The translations under genes were made by a program, and so were the position numbers. Below the pieces are notes generated by a model. That model did not search any database. It was not told the origin of the DNA and was given only the letters and a program-made list of their open reading frames with translations. A stretch of DNA of 64,000 bases from Ralstonia pickettii (GTDB lineage Bacteria > Pseudomonadota > Gammaproteobacteria > Burkholderiales > Burkholderiaceae): contig NZ_JFZG01000006.1 of the NCBI RefSeq assembly GCF_000607165.1, forward strand, positions 682,001 to 746,000, read 5' to 3'. Positions 33,937-42,810 of this stretch are shown here, in pieces (position 1 is the first letter of the stretch; each line of letters opens with the position of its first letter).

Positions 33937-35298
33937 ATGATGACGCCCCGCCCGAACATGATCCGCGCACTGGCCGCTGACCTGGCTGCCGGCCGCACCA
34001 CCAGCGTCGCGCTGACCGAAGCCGCGCTGGAGCGCGCCGAATCGCACCGCGCCGCTGGCGGTGCCGCCTATGTGAGCATCGACGTGCAAGCCGCGCTGGC
34101 CATGGCGCGCGCCGCCGATGCCGCGCGTGCGGCAGGCAACGTGCCCTCGCCGCTGGCGGGGTTGCCCGTGTCGATCAAGGATCTTTTTGACGTGGCCGGG
34201 CAGGTGACGGCAGCCGGTTCGCGCGCCCTGGCCCATCAGCCGCGCGCCACTGCTGATGCTGCTGCCGTTGCGCGCCTGCGTGCAGCCGGAGCAGTGCTGC
34301 TCGGCCGCACCAACATGAGCGAATTTGCGTTCTCGGGTCTTGGCCTGAACCCGCACTACGGCACGCCGCGCACGCCGGCGGACGGCGCGCGTGCGGCGGG
34401 CGGCTCCACGTCGGGCGGCGCCGTCACCGTTGCGGGCGGCATGGCCGTGGCGGCACTGGGCACGGACACCGGCGGCTCGATCCGCATTCCGGCGGCGTTC
34501 TGCAATCTGACCGGCTTCAAACCCACCGCGCGCCGTGTGCCGATGACGGGCGGCGTGCCGCTGTCCACGTCGCTCGATTCGGGCGGCCCGCTCACCAACT
34601 CGGTCGACTGCTGCGCCATCGTCGATGCCGTGCTGAGCGGCGAGTCGGGCAGCGACGCGTTCGACACCACCGCTGTGCCGCTGGCCGGATTGCGTTTGGG
34701 CATCACACAGGACTTTGTCGGTGCCGACCTCGACAACACGGTCGCCGTTGCATTCAACCGCGCCGTTGAACAGCTCGAACGTGCCGGTGCACACGTCGTG
34801 CGTTTTGAATTTCCAGAGCTGCTGAAACTGCCGGAGATCAACAGCGGCGGCGGCTTCTCGGCGGCGGAATCGTGGGCATGGCATCGCTCGCTGCTCGCGC
34901 GTGCGGAAACCCAGTACGACCCACGCGTCGCCACGCGCATCCGCCGTGGTGAGCAGATGAGCGCCGCTGCATACATCGACGTGATCAACGCACGCGCACG
35001 CATGATCGCCGCCGCACGCAAGCGTCTGGGCAACCTCGATGCATGGCTGATGCCGACGGTTGCCATCGTGCCACCCGAGGTCGCACCGCTCGAAGCGGAT
35101 GACGCGCAGTTCTTCCGCACCAATGCACTCACGCTGCGCAATCCAAGCGTGATCAATTTCCTGGACGGCTGCGCGCTGACGCTGCCGGTACACGCCGCCG
35201 GCGAACTGCCGGTCGGCCTGTCGCTCTGCGGTCTCGCCAACAACGACGCACGCATCCTGCGCGTTGGCCGGGCGGTGGAGGCTGCCCTGCGGCGTTGA
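33937..35298 (+). CDS. amidase (amidase-signature family)
   Basis: Hydrolyses a carboxylic amide to acid and ammonia. The 453-residue protein keeps the Ser-cisSer-Lys triad: Lys81 in PVSIKDLFD, Ser157 in GGSTSGG, and nucleophile Ser181 in TDTGGSIRIPA, with spacing as in the family. GatA is unlikely because there is no gatB or gatC and the context is catabolic. It follows DUF2848 by 27 bases and is separated from the MFS gene by a GC-rich hairpin. Its substrate is probably an open-chain amide intermediate or the transported compound itself. Confidence 0.92.
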   Translation: MMTPRPNMIRALAADLAAGRTTSVALTEAALERAESHRAAGGAAYVSIDVQAALAMARAADAARAAGNVPSPLAGLPVSIKDLFDVAGQVTAAGSRALAHQPRATADAAAVARLRAAGAVLLGRTNMSEFAFSGLGLNPHYGTPRTPADGARAAGGSTSGGAVTVAGGMAVAALGTDTGGSIRIPAAFCNLTGFKPTARRVPMTGGVPLSTSLDSGGPLTNSVDCCAIVDAVLSGESGSDAFDTTAVPLAGLRLGITQDFVGADLDNTVAVAFNRAVEQLERAGAHVVRFEFPELLKLPEINSGGGFSAAESWAWHRSLLARAETQYDPRVATRIRRGEQMSAAAYIDVINARARMIAAARKRLGNLDAWLMPTVAIVPPEVAPLEADDAQFFRTNALTLRNPSVINFLDGCALTLPVHAAGELPVGLSLCGLANNDARILRVGRAVEAALRR

Positions 35299-35318
35299 TC
35301 GACTAGCCAGAACATTCC

Positions 35319-35345
35319 CCGCCTGCGCCCGGGCCGCGCAGGCGG
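35319..35345 (+). terminator. GC-rich hairpin between amidase and MFS genes
   Basis: A perfect 10-base stem, CCGCCTGCGC at 35319-35328 and its complement at 35336-35345, with a 7-base loop followed by TTT. It may stop or attenuate transcription after the amidase gene, lowering expression of the transporter gene at 35464. Confidence 0.55.
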
Positions 35346-35463
35346 TTTCCCAAGCCAAGTCAAAAGGCGCGCTGCAGACGCGCCGGGCCCAACTCATGCC
35401 TGCGTTTCGTACAACACAGCAGCACACGAAGCGCTGGCCCCTCACACGCTATTGGAGGAAACC

Positions 35464-36786
35464 ATGTCGCAAACCCAAGCCCTGGCGGCTACCCCAACGG
35501 ACCCGGCCAGCCGCCCACTCCCCAGCGCCGAGCTGGATGTCACCTACCGGCGCATTGCGTACCGGCTGGTGCCGTTCCTGGTGGTGCTGTTCATCCTCGC
35601 CTGGATCGACCGCGTTAACGTCGGCTTCGCCAAGCTCTCGATGCTGCAGGACCTGCAGTTCAGCGAAGCAGTGTACGGCCTGGGTGCCGGCATCTTTTTC
35701 ATCGGTTACTTCCTGTTTGAAGTGCCGAGCAACCTGCTGTTGGAAAAGATCGGCGCACGCAAGACGCTGGCGCGCATCACCATCCTGTGGGGCCTGGCCT
35801 CGATGGCGATGATCTACGTAAAGACGCCCACCTCGTTCTACGTGATGCGCTTCCTGCTGGGCATTTTTGAAGCGGGTTTCTTCCCAGGCGTGGTGTTGTA
35901 TCTGACGTACTGGTTTCCCTCCGCACGCCGCGCACGCATCAATGGCCTGTTCATGACCTCGTTTGCGATTGCGGGCGTCGTGGGCGGCCCCGTTGCCGGC
36001 TTCATCATGAGCCGCATGGAAGGCGTGGGCCACCTCGCCAACTGGCAATGGCTGTTCCTGCTCGAAGGCATTCCGTCGGTGCTGGCCGGCTTTGCCGTGC
36101 TTGCGTGGCTGCCCGAAACGCCTCGCCAGGCCAAATGGCTTTCTGCTGCAGAACAAGACGCCGTCGTGCGCGCCGTTGAAGTGGAGAACCGCGACCCTGC
36201 CAAGCACGCCTCGTTTGGCGCCGCACTGGCCAACGCTCGCGTGTGGATCTGCGCAGCGATCTACTTCTGCGTGGTCAGCGGCAACGCCACCATTGCCTTC
36301 TGGACGCCGTCGATCATCAAAGAACTGGGCGTGCAGGGCAATTTCCACATCGGGCTGATCTCCGCCATTCCGTTCATCGCGGGCACGATTGCGATGGTGT
36401 GGAACGGCGCGCATTCCGATCGCACCGGCGAGCGCCGCATGCACTGCGCCATTGCGGCCGTCATCGCAGCCGCCGGCCTGGTCGCAACAGGCGCATTGCT
36501 CGGCTCGCCGGCGCTTGCGCTAATCTCGCTGACGGTCGCCGCCATCGGCATCCTCGCCGCGTTCCCGGTGTTCTGGTCGATCCCGGCCGTGTTCCTGGCC
36601 GGCACTGCAGCCGCAGGCGGCATCGCCCTCATCAACTCCATCGGCAACCTGGCCGGCTTCGTCGCGCCGTACATGATCGGCTGGTTGAAGACGAGCACAG
36701 GGCACCTCTCCGCCGGCCTCTACTTCGTAGCCGCGCTGGAGCTGGGCGCCGCCGTGCTGGTCATCCTGGGCACGCGCAAACACTAA
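35464..36786 (+). CDS. MFS transporter, anion:cation symporter family
   Basis: A 440-residue, 12-helix inner-membrane importer. The N-half has the ACS-family pattern IDRVNVGFAKLSMLQDLQFSE and FFIGYFLFEVPSNLLLEKIGAR, with the loop 2-3 motif. A cytoplasmic loop lies near residues 205-230. ACS members bring in tartrate, phthalate, 4-hydroxyphenylacetate, nicotinate and similar acids with protons. Being the last gene of the GntR-DUF2848-amidase arm, it probably imports the pathway substrate. The ATG at 35464 follows TTGGAGGAAACC; the frame start at 35452 is a TTG inside that ribosome-binding site. Confidence 0.9.
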   Translation: MSQTQALAATPTDPASRPLPSAELDVTYRRIAYRLVPFLVVLFILAWIDRVNVGFAKLSMLQDLQFSEAVYGLGAGIFFIGYFLFEVPSNLLLEKIGARKTLARITILWGLASMAMIYVKTPTSFYVMRFLLGIFEAGFFPGVVLYLTYWFPSARRARINGLFMTSFAIAGVVGGPVAGFIMSRMEGVGHLANWQWLFLLEGIPSVLAGFAVLAWLPETPRQAKWLSAAEQDAVVRAVEVENRDPAKHASFGAALANARVWICAAIYFCVVSGNATIAFWTPSIIKELGVQGNFHIGLISAIPFIAGTIAMVWNGAHSDRTGERRMHCAIAAVIAAAGLVATGALLGSPALALISLTVAAIGILAAFPVFWSIPAVFLAGTAAAGGIALINSIGNLAGFVAPYMIGWLKTSTGHLSAGLYFVAALELGAAVLVILGTRKH

Positions 36787-36854
36787 GCACTTACGCAAAC
36801 GAAGCATCGTGGCGCCAACCTCAGCGCCGCGATGGTTTGGCCGTACCCTGCCCT

Positions 36855-36970
36855 AGATGGCGCCTTGAATTTCTGTAAGCGGGCGGAAACAAGAAGGAGA
36901 CCTGTCTGAGCGAAGCGAGTTTGCCTCCTTCTCCGCCCGGTTACAGAAATTCAAGGAGAAGTCGCCATCT
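36855..36970. repeat. long imperfect inverted repeat (REP/MITE-like element)
   Basis: A non-coding element whose ends fold onto each other. AGATGGCG at 36855-36862 pairs with CGCCATCT at 36963-36970, TTGAATTTCTGTAA with its near-complement ending at 36953, GGGCGGA with TCCGCCC, and GAAGGAG with CTCCTTC toward the centre. The tip contains GAGCGAAGCGAG. There is no transposase frame. It resembles dispersed intergenic elements I recall from Ralstonia and Burkholderia, but copy number cannot be judged from one window. Confidence 0.75.
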
Positions 36971-36988
36971 CGGGTGCGCCTTTCTTTG

Positions 36989-37020
36989 CTTACTTTCTTT
37001 GGCAAGACAAAGAAAGTGAG
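36989..37020. repeat. 13-bp inverted repeat, second hairpin of the repeat element
   Basis: CTTACTTTCTTTG at 36989-37001 pairs with 37008-37020, with one G-T wobble and a 6-base loop. It lies 18 bases after the larger inverted repeat and seems to belong to the same composite element. The following 37021-37171 contains no gene or structure I can name. Confidence 0.7.
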
Positions 37021-37171
37021 TCAGCCCCGGCAGGGGATGAAACAAGGAATGCACCAGCAACAAAAAAAACCCGCGAGCAAAGTCAAAAACCCCACGCGCG
37101 AAGTTCCCTCCCCCCCGACGTTGCGAACCCCATCAGCGAAGTTCGGAACATCAACCCTGCAGTTGCGGACT

Positions 37172-38584
37172 CTAGCCCGCCACCTTGTACCCCATCCGAA
37201 CGCCACCCCAGTGGCGGCCTTTGACGTAAATCGGCGCCGACACATCCTTCATCATCGCAAACGTCCCGTTCCCCATATCGCGACGATACGTCTGCAACAA
37301 AAATGCCTCGGTATTGCGCGCCGCCCCGAGTCCCGTCCTATCGGTGAACAGCCGACGGTTACGGCTGTTGGCAGCATTCCAGGCTGGATCGCTGCCCTGC
37401 GGCTGGGAGAACTTCAGGTTGTGCGTCGGCAGATAGCCATTGGTGTCCACCGCCGCACAAAACACCACGCGAGGATCAAGCTGAAGCAAAGGCTCCTGCA
37501 CCGCAGGCAGCACGCGATCCGTGAACACCGTAAACCGCGCCATATGCTGCGGCGGATCGGTATTCGGCACCGGCTCATAGGCGCGGTCGAACAAGTCGCC
37601 CTCGCTGATATCGCCCCGCGCCAGCGCCGATTCAAACAGCGCACTGATCTTGCCAGCTGCGGTCTGCACCGCTTCGATGAACGGCGTATCGGCGCTCTGC
37701 ACACCGGTTGACGCCGTCAACCGGATCAACGTTTCCGACGCCCCCAGCAACCCGGAAAGCTGCCGTTGCGCGTTGTCGATGTTGTGGCTCGATTGCTTCA
37801 CACCCTCGGCCATCGCATCCACCTCACGTGCAAGCGACGCGCATTCGCCTTCAATGGCGGCAGTGGATTCCGCAATGCTCGTCGCCTCAACGTCAAAGCG
37901 CGCGATGGCCTCGCCAGCCACGCCAATCACCGCACCAATCGCCTGCGTGCCGGTATCCACACGCTGGGCGCGTGCCACGTTCGCACTGCTGTCGCCGATC
38001 AACTTGTCGGTCTGGCCGGACAAATCCGCCAAGGTGGTTTCGATACGCTGCGTCGCTTCGGCGGTCTGGCCTGCGAGCTGCTTCACAGCACCCGCAACGA
38101 CGGCAAAGCTGCGGCCCGATTCACCCGCGCGCGCGGCTTCAATGGCGGCGTTGATCGCCAGCAGATTGGTCTGCCTGGCAATCTGCGAAATCTGCTCGGA
38201 TGCCTGCGCCACGTGGATGAGCGCCTCACGCAGCGCAGCAATCTGCTGCTCCATGCTCGCCACGCCAACGGCAAGCTCGCGAATGTCGCGCAGCGATGCA
38301 TCGACCGTTGCACGCGAGCCGCTCACCTCCTCGCTGGCATGCGAGGCGACTTCACGCGCATGCCGCGCTGCCACAGCGATGTCGTGGTTGCCGCGCATGG
38401 TGACGTCGGCAGCATTGCGCAACTGATCGAACACATCGGCCTGCCGGCGCAGCCGCACGGCCACGTCTTCCACATTGCCGGACACTTCGCAGATGCCCAT
38501 GCCCACGCGGCCGGCCTCTTCGGCAATACGGGCGACAAGTTCGGGAGGGGCTTTCGGGCCGCGGCCCCAGGCAAATGGCTTCAC
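37172..38584 (-). CDS. soluble methyl-accepting chemotaxis-type protein with C-terminal sensor region
   Basis: A 470-residue cytoplasmic chemoreceptor-like protein without membrane helices. Residues 60-300 form the signalling coiled coil with the receptor tip [21 protein letters not shown] and [14 protein letters not shown]. Residues 330-470 form an alpha/beta, Cache-like region ([33 protein letters not shown], and the end [11 protein letters not shown]), so the usual sensor-then-signal order is reversed. Translation probably starts at GTG 38584 with CTGGAGA upstream; the ATG-led extension to 38686 adds unconserved residues. No che genes adjoin, but a GGDEF-EAL gene lies upstream on the same strand. 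Confidence 0.85.
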   Translation of the reverse strand: MKPFAWGRGPKAPPELVARIAEEAGRVGMGICEVSGNVEDVAVRLRRQADVFDQLRNAADVTMRGNHDIAVAARHAREVASHASEEVSGSRATVDASLRDIRELAVGVASMEQQIAALREALIHVAQASEQISQIARQTNLLAINAAIEAARAGESGRSFAVVAGAVKQLAGQTAEATQRIETTLADLSGQTDKLIGDSSANVARAQRVDTGTQAIGAVIGVAGEAIARFDVEATSIAESTAAIEGECASLAREVDAMAEGVKQSSHNIDNAQRQLSGLLGASETLIRLTASTGVQSADTPFIEAVQTAAGKISALFESALARGDISEGDLFDRAYEPVPNTDPPQHMARFTVFTDRVLPAVQEPLLQLDPRVVFCAAVDTNGYLPTHNLKFSQPQGSDPAWNAANSRNRRLFTDRTGLGAARNTEAFLLQTYRRDMGNGTFAMMKDVSAPIYVKGRHWGGVRMGYKVAG

Positions 38585-38733
38585 GTGCGGTGGTCTCCAG
38601 ATGTCGTTGTTGTGTGTGCGCTCGCGCTGATGGCGAAGCAACCCTCTGTGGGGAGTATCGGCGCGGGCGGTCCGCGCTTGAGCCACGCTACCCGCCCCGG
38701 CTTACGCGGGCATTACATGCGCCTTGCGCAGCA

Positions 38734-41457
38734 CTACGCCTGGGCGGAACGGTCGCGACGCAGCCGGGCCTCGTAGGCGGCGGCCGTCATTGGGGGGCCG
38801 AACAGGAAGCCCTGCAACTTGTCGCACCCGGCAGCTTGCAGGAACTCGGCCTGCTCCAGCGTCTCGACACCCTCTGCCGTGACGGTCATGTCCAGCGACG
38901 CGGCCATCGCGACCACGGCGCGCGAGATCACCACCGAATCGCGATGGCGCGGAATGCCCGAGACGAACGAACGATCCACTTTCAGGTTGTCGATCGGGAA
39001 GCGCTGCAGATACGACAGCGACGAATACCCCGTGCCGAAATCGTCGATCGAGATGCGAATGCCCAACGCCGTAAGTGCGTCGAGCATCGGCATCACAGCG
39101 GCGGTGTCGCGCATGAGCAGGCCTTCGGTAATCTCCATCTCCAGCGCGCTCGCGGGCAAACCCGCTTCGGTCAGGCAGCGCGAGATGGTCGGCACGAGCC
39201 CCTCGCCAAACTGGCGCGGCGACAGGTTCACGGCGACAAAGAACTCCGGCATGCACGTGGCACGCCAATGCGCGGCCTGGCGGCACGCTTGCGCCAGCAC
39301 CCATTCTCCGATGTCGCCGATGAGCCCGGCATCTTCCGCCACGGGAATGAACTCGGCCGGTGACACTTCGCCCAGTTCGATGCTGTGCCAGCGCAGCAGC
39401 ACTTCAGCGCCGACGATGTCCATCGACGTGGCATCGACGATGGGCTGGAAGCGCAGCGACAGCTCGCCCGCTGTCAGTGCGCGGCGCAGGTGGTATTCCA
39501 GCTGGAAGCGCCGTTGCGCACGCTGCGACAGGCGCGCGGTGTAGACGCGATGCTGGTTGCGGCCGTTCTGCTTGGCGTTGTACATGGCGGCATCCGCGCA
39601 GCGCAGCAGCGTGGCGGCATCGTTACCGTGCTCGGGGTACACCGCGATGCCGATCGACGCGCCCAGGTAATACTCCGTGCCGCTCGTCGAAAACGGCTGT
39701 GCGATCGAATGGACGATGCGCTTGGCCAAGCGCTCTGCCTCACCCAACGAGCGCACGTTGTCGAGCAGCACGACAAACTCATCGCCGCCCAGGCGCGCCA
39801 GCGTATCGCTCTGGCGCACGCAGGCCGACAGGCGTTGCGCGACGATGCGCAGCAAGTGGTCACCGGCTTCGTGGCCGGCTGTGTCGTTCACCTTCTTGAA
39901 GCCGTCCAGATCGAGGAACAGCACGGCGACCTGGCGCGCTTCGTTGGCCTGGCTGGCCGCCTGCTCCATCACCGCCTGCATGCGCTGAGAGAAATACGCG
40001 CGGTTGTACAAGCCGGTGAGCGCATCACGCTGCGCGAGGAAAGTGAGCTGCTGCTGGGCCGCGCGCGCTGGTCCGATATCGTTGAACGAGATGAGCACGG
40101 ACGACGGGGCATCGTCGCCGGGGCGCACGATGGGCAGCACGTTTTCGTGCACCCACACGATGTCGCCGTCCACCAGTTCCAGGCCGACGGTCAAGCCGAG
40201 CAGCGGCTTGCCGGTGGCGAACACCACGCGCGTGGGGCGCTCATTGAGCGGGATCTCGCTGCCGTCTTCGCGCAACGAGCGGCGCATCAGCGTCAGATGG
40301 CTGGTGCCCACGGGCGACACGTTGCCCGCGCGAAGAATGCGCCGTGCGCTCGGATTGCACGCGAGGATGGTGCCATCGGCCGCCTGCACGACGATGCCTT
40401 CGGTCAGGTTGTCGACGGCCAGGCGGTAGCGTTCTTCGCTCTCTTGGAGATCGCGTGCGATATGCGCCTTCTGCACAGCCACGCCGATGATGTCGGTAAT
40501 GCCGTCGAGCAGCCCCATGGCGTCGCGCGTGGGTGCACGCGGGGTGTCGTAATAGATACCCATCGCGCCGATCATCTGCGCGTTGTCGCCGCGGATGGGC
40601 GTGGACCAGCACGCGCGCAGGCCCAGCGGCGCAACGATATCGCGGTAGCCATCCCAGAGCGGGTCGGCGTCGATGTCTTCTACCACCACGGTCTTGTTCA
40701 GGAACATGGCCGTGCCGCACGAACCGACCGAAGGACCGAGCGTGATGCCGACCAGCAACTGCGAGAGTATGAAAGGCAGCGACGGTGCCACGGCCTGCGT
40801 GATGTGCTCGCCATCGCCGCTTAGCAGGACCGAACACATCGCGCCGTCGTCAAGCAGCACCTCCACCAGCCGGCACACCTCAGCCAGCAGATCCGGAAGC
40901 GGCACGTTGCGCGAGCTAAGCTCCAGCACGGTTTTTTCGCAGCGCAGCAATTCCTTGGCGCGCGCAGTTTCAGCGGCCAGTGCCCGGTAATTGGCTTCGG
41001 ATTCGCGCAGCGCTTGTTCGGCCTGCTTGCGCTGGGTGATGTCGCGTGCCACCACCTGGATGGCGGTGCGCCAGCCGAGCTGCACCGGCGCGGAAAGCAC
41101 CTCGACTTCCACGGGAGTGCCATCGCAACGCAGCAAGGTCTGCTCGACCGGCGGCAAGCCCGCATTGTGCTCAACCATCCACTCCCGGCGCTGACGGGCG
41201 AGGTGCGTCGAATTGTCGTGGACGAACTCGTCCAGTTCGTGGCCCACGATGTCGCGAGCCGTCTGCGCGCCAAACAGCCGAACGCCCGCCTCGTTGACGA
41301 AAACGATAATGTCGTCCGCCACGATGTACAGCGCATCTGGCATTTGCCGGACAAGCGCCTCGTAACGGTCATCAGCGAGCGGCAACGGCCTGGGGCTGTC
41401 CTGATCGATCACATCCGGTTCGGGACGGTCAGGCCGCTCAGCAGAGGTGGCGTCCAT
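38734..41457 (-). CDS. PAS-GAF-PAS-GGDEF-EAL c-di-GMP signalling protein
   Basis: A 907-residue cytoplasmic protein. PAS1 lies at about 30-150, a GAF domain at about 175-330 (SVGSCGTAMFLNKTVVVEDI), and PAS2 at about 340-455. The GGDEF domain (470-635) has intact GGDEF in LARLGGDEFVVLL. The EAL domain (645-900) has EVLLRW in place of EALLR but keeps NLSPRQF, EITEG, DDFGTGYSSL, KVDRSFV and EGVET. Both active sites look usable, so it may make or degrade c-di-GMP; such hybrids are often net phosphodiesterases. The start (ATG 41457) is uncertain, with no clear ribosome-binding site. Confidence 0.9.
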   Translation of the reverse strand: MDATSAERPDRPEPDVIDQDSPRPLPLADDRYEALVRQMPDALYIVADDIIVFVNEAGVRLFGAQTARDIVGHELDEFVHDNSTHLARQRREWMVEHNAGLPPVEQTLLRCDGTPVEVEVLSAPVQLGWRTAIQVVARDITQRKQAEQALRESEANYRALAAETARAKELLRCEKTVLELSSRNVPLPDLLAEVCRLVEVLLDDGAMCSVLLSGDGEHITQAVAPSLPFILSQLLVGITLGPSVGSCGTAMFLNKTVVVEDIDADPLWDGYRDIVAPLGLRACWSTPIRGDNAQMIGAMGIYYDTPRAPTRDAMGLLDGITDIIGVAVQKAHIARDLQESEERYRLAVDNLTEGIVVQAADGTILACNPSARRILRAGNVSPVGTSHLTLMRRSLREDGSEIPLNERPTRVVFATGKPLLGLTVGLELVDGDIVWVHENVLPIVRPGDDAPSSVLISFNDIGPARAAQQQLTFLAQRDALTGLYNRAYFSQRMQAVMEQAASQANEARQVAVLFLDLDGFKKVNDTAGHEAGDHLLRIVAQRLSACVRQSDTLARLGGDEFVVLLDNVRSLGEAERLAKRIVHSIAQPFSTSGTEYYLGASIGIAVYPEHGNDAATLLRCADAAMYNAKQNGRNQHRVYTARLSQRAQRRFQLEYHLRRALTAGELSLRFQPIVDATSMDIVGAEVLLRWHSIELGEVSPAEFIPVAEDAGLIGDIGEWVLAQACRQAAHWRATCMPEFFVAVNLSPRQFGEGLVPTISRCLTEAGLPASALEMEITEGLLMRDTAAVMPMLDALTALGIRISIDDFGTGYSSLSYLQRFPIDNLKVDRSFVSGIPRHRDSVVISRAVVAMAASLDMTVTAEGVETLEQAEFLQAAGCDKLQGFLFGPPMTAAAYEARLRRDRSAQA

Positions 41458-41626
41458 ATCTGGGTTGTTTTTCAAGATATCGACCAATGTGTCAGGAAAG
41501 TTAAGGCGTTTGGCTGGCCCTCCCCTCTTCAGGGTGGTGCAAATGGCGGATGTGCGGCTAAGCGGCATGCCAGTTGCGGCACAATGCCTGCACGATGTCT
41601 CTGCGCACTTTTCGCACCTCGGCCTT

Positions 41627-42802
41627 ATGCAATCGTTTTCGTCTTCCGTCAGCCACGTGGCCGGCCTGATTTCGCGACGTACCCTGCTGCCCGAGGGGCT
41701 GACCGAAGCTGCCGTGCAGTTTCGCGACGGGCATATCGCCGCCTGTGATGCCAACCCGACGCGCGGCATGATCGACTGCGGCGACCTGCTCGTCCTGCCC
41801 GGCATCGTCGACCTGCACGGCGATGCCTTCGAACGCGCCGTCATGCCCCGGCCCGGCGTGGCCTTTCCCTACGAAACCGCCCTGGCCGACGTTGACGGTC
41901 AATTGCTTGCCAACGGCATCACCACCGAATTCCACGGCGTGACGTATTCCTGGGAGGGTGGCCTGCGCGGCCACGCCTATGCCCAGCGCATGCTCGACAC
42001 GCTCGATGCCATGCGCCCGCACCTGGGGGCACAGCATTTGATGCACCTGCGCTTCGAATTGCATCACGCCGATGGCGTTGCCGATGCGCTGGCCTGGATG
42101 GACGCCGGCCGCGTGCACTTCCTGTCGTTCAACGATCACCTGCCTGGGATGCGAGAGAAGCTGGGCGACGCGCGCAAGCTCGCACAATACGCCGATCGGG
42201 CCGAGTGCGACATCAACACGTTCCTCGCCCGTCTGAATGCCGCCGCAGTCAACGCCACGAGGCTCGCTGAGGTGACCGGCACGCTCGCGCGGGCGGCGCA
42301 GCAACGCGGCATCTGCATGGCGTCACACGACGAACCCGACATTGCCACGCGCAACACGTTCCACGCGCACGGCTGCACCGTCACTGAATTTCCGTTGACC
42401 GAGAATGTCGCGCAGGCGGCACGCGCGCATGGCGGACATATCGTCTTCGGTGCGCCCAACGTCGTGCGCGGCGGCAGCCATAACGGCGCACCCGATGCGA
42501 CAGCCATGGTGGCCGCGGGCCTGGGCACCGTGTTGGCATCCGACTATTACTACCCCGCGCTGCTGGCCGCGCCGTTCAAGCTGGCTGAGCGCGGTGTGGT
42601 GCCGCTGGTCGAGGCCTGGGCGCTGGTGGCGGCCAACCCGGCCGAAGCCGCTGGCCTGACGGATCGCGGCGCGCTCGCGACTGGCCTGCGCGCCGATGCC
42701 ATCGTGGTGGATGACCGCCGCCCCGGCCTGCCGCGTGTGGTGGCAGCCGTGGTGGGCGGCCGGCTGCGCCATGCTGCCGGGCAGTTGCCGCTGATCGGCT
42801 GA
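41627..42802 (+). CDS. phnM: PhnM family: alpha-D-ribose 1-methylphosphonate 5-triphosphate diphosphatase
   Basis: In the carbon-phosphorus lyase pathway PhnM removes pyrophosphate from ribose methylphosphonate triphosphate. The 391-residue amidohydrolase-fold protein has the metal site DLHGDAFER near residue 62, FHGVTYSWEGG, the HLRFELHH segment, SHDEPD and the closing ASDYYYPALL. Adjacent genes are not phnGHIJKL; only a DUF1045 gene follows, 8 bases later. Either the lyase genes lie elsewhere or this pair works on another substrate. The ATG at 41627 is used; the region upstream overlaps the divergent GGDEF-EAL start. Confidence 0.88.
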   Translation: MQSFSSSVSHVAGLISRRTLLPEGLTEAAVQFRDGHIAACDANPTRGMIDCGDLLVLPGIVDLHGDAFERAVMPRPGVAFPYETALADVDGQLLANGITTEFHGVTYSWEGGLRGHAYAQRMLDTLDAMRPHLGAQHLMHLRFELHHADGVADALAWMDAGRVHFLSFNDHLPGMREKLGDARKLAQYADRAECDINTFLARLNAAAVNATRLAEVTGTLARAAQQRGICMASHDEPDIATRNTFHAHGCTVTEFPLTENVAQAARAHGGHIVFGAPNVVRGGSHNGAPDATAMVAAGLGTVLASDYYYPALLAAPFKLAERGVVPLVEAWALVAANPAEAAGLTDRGALATGLRADAIVVDDRRPGLPRVVAAVVGGRLRHAAGQLPLIG

Positions 42803-42810
42803 ACCACACC

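Noticed and set aside
36855-37171. Possible insertion sequence remnant
   Set aside because: Only hairpins are present; no transposase fragment or flanking target duplication could be identified.
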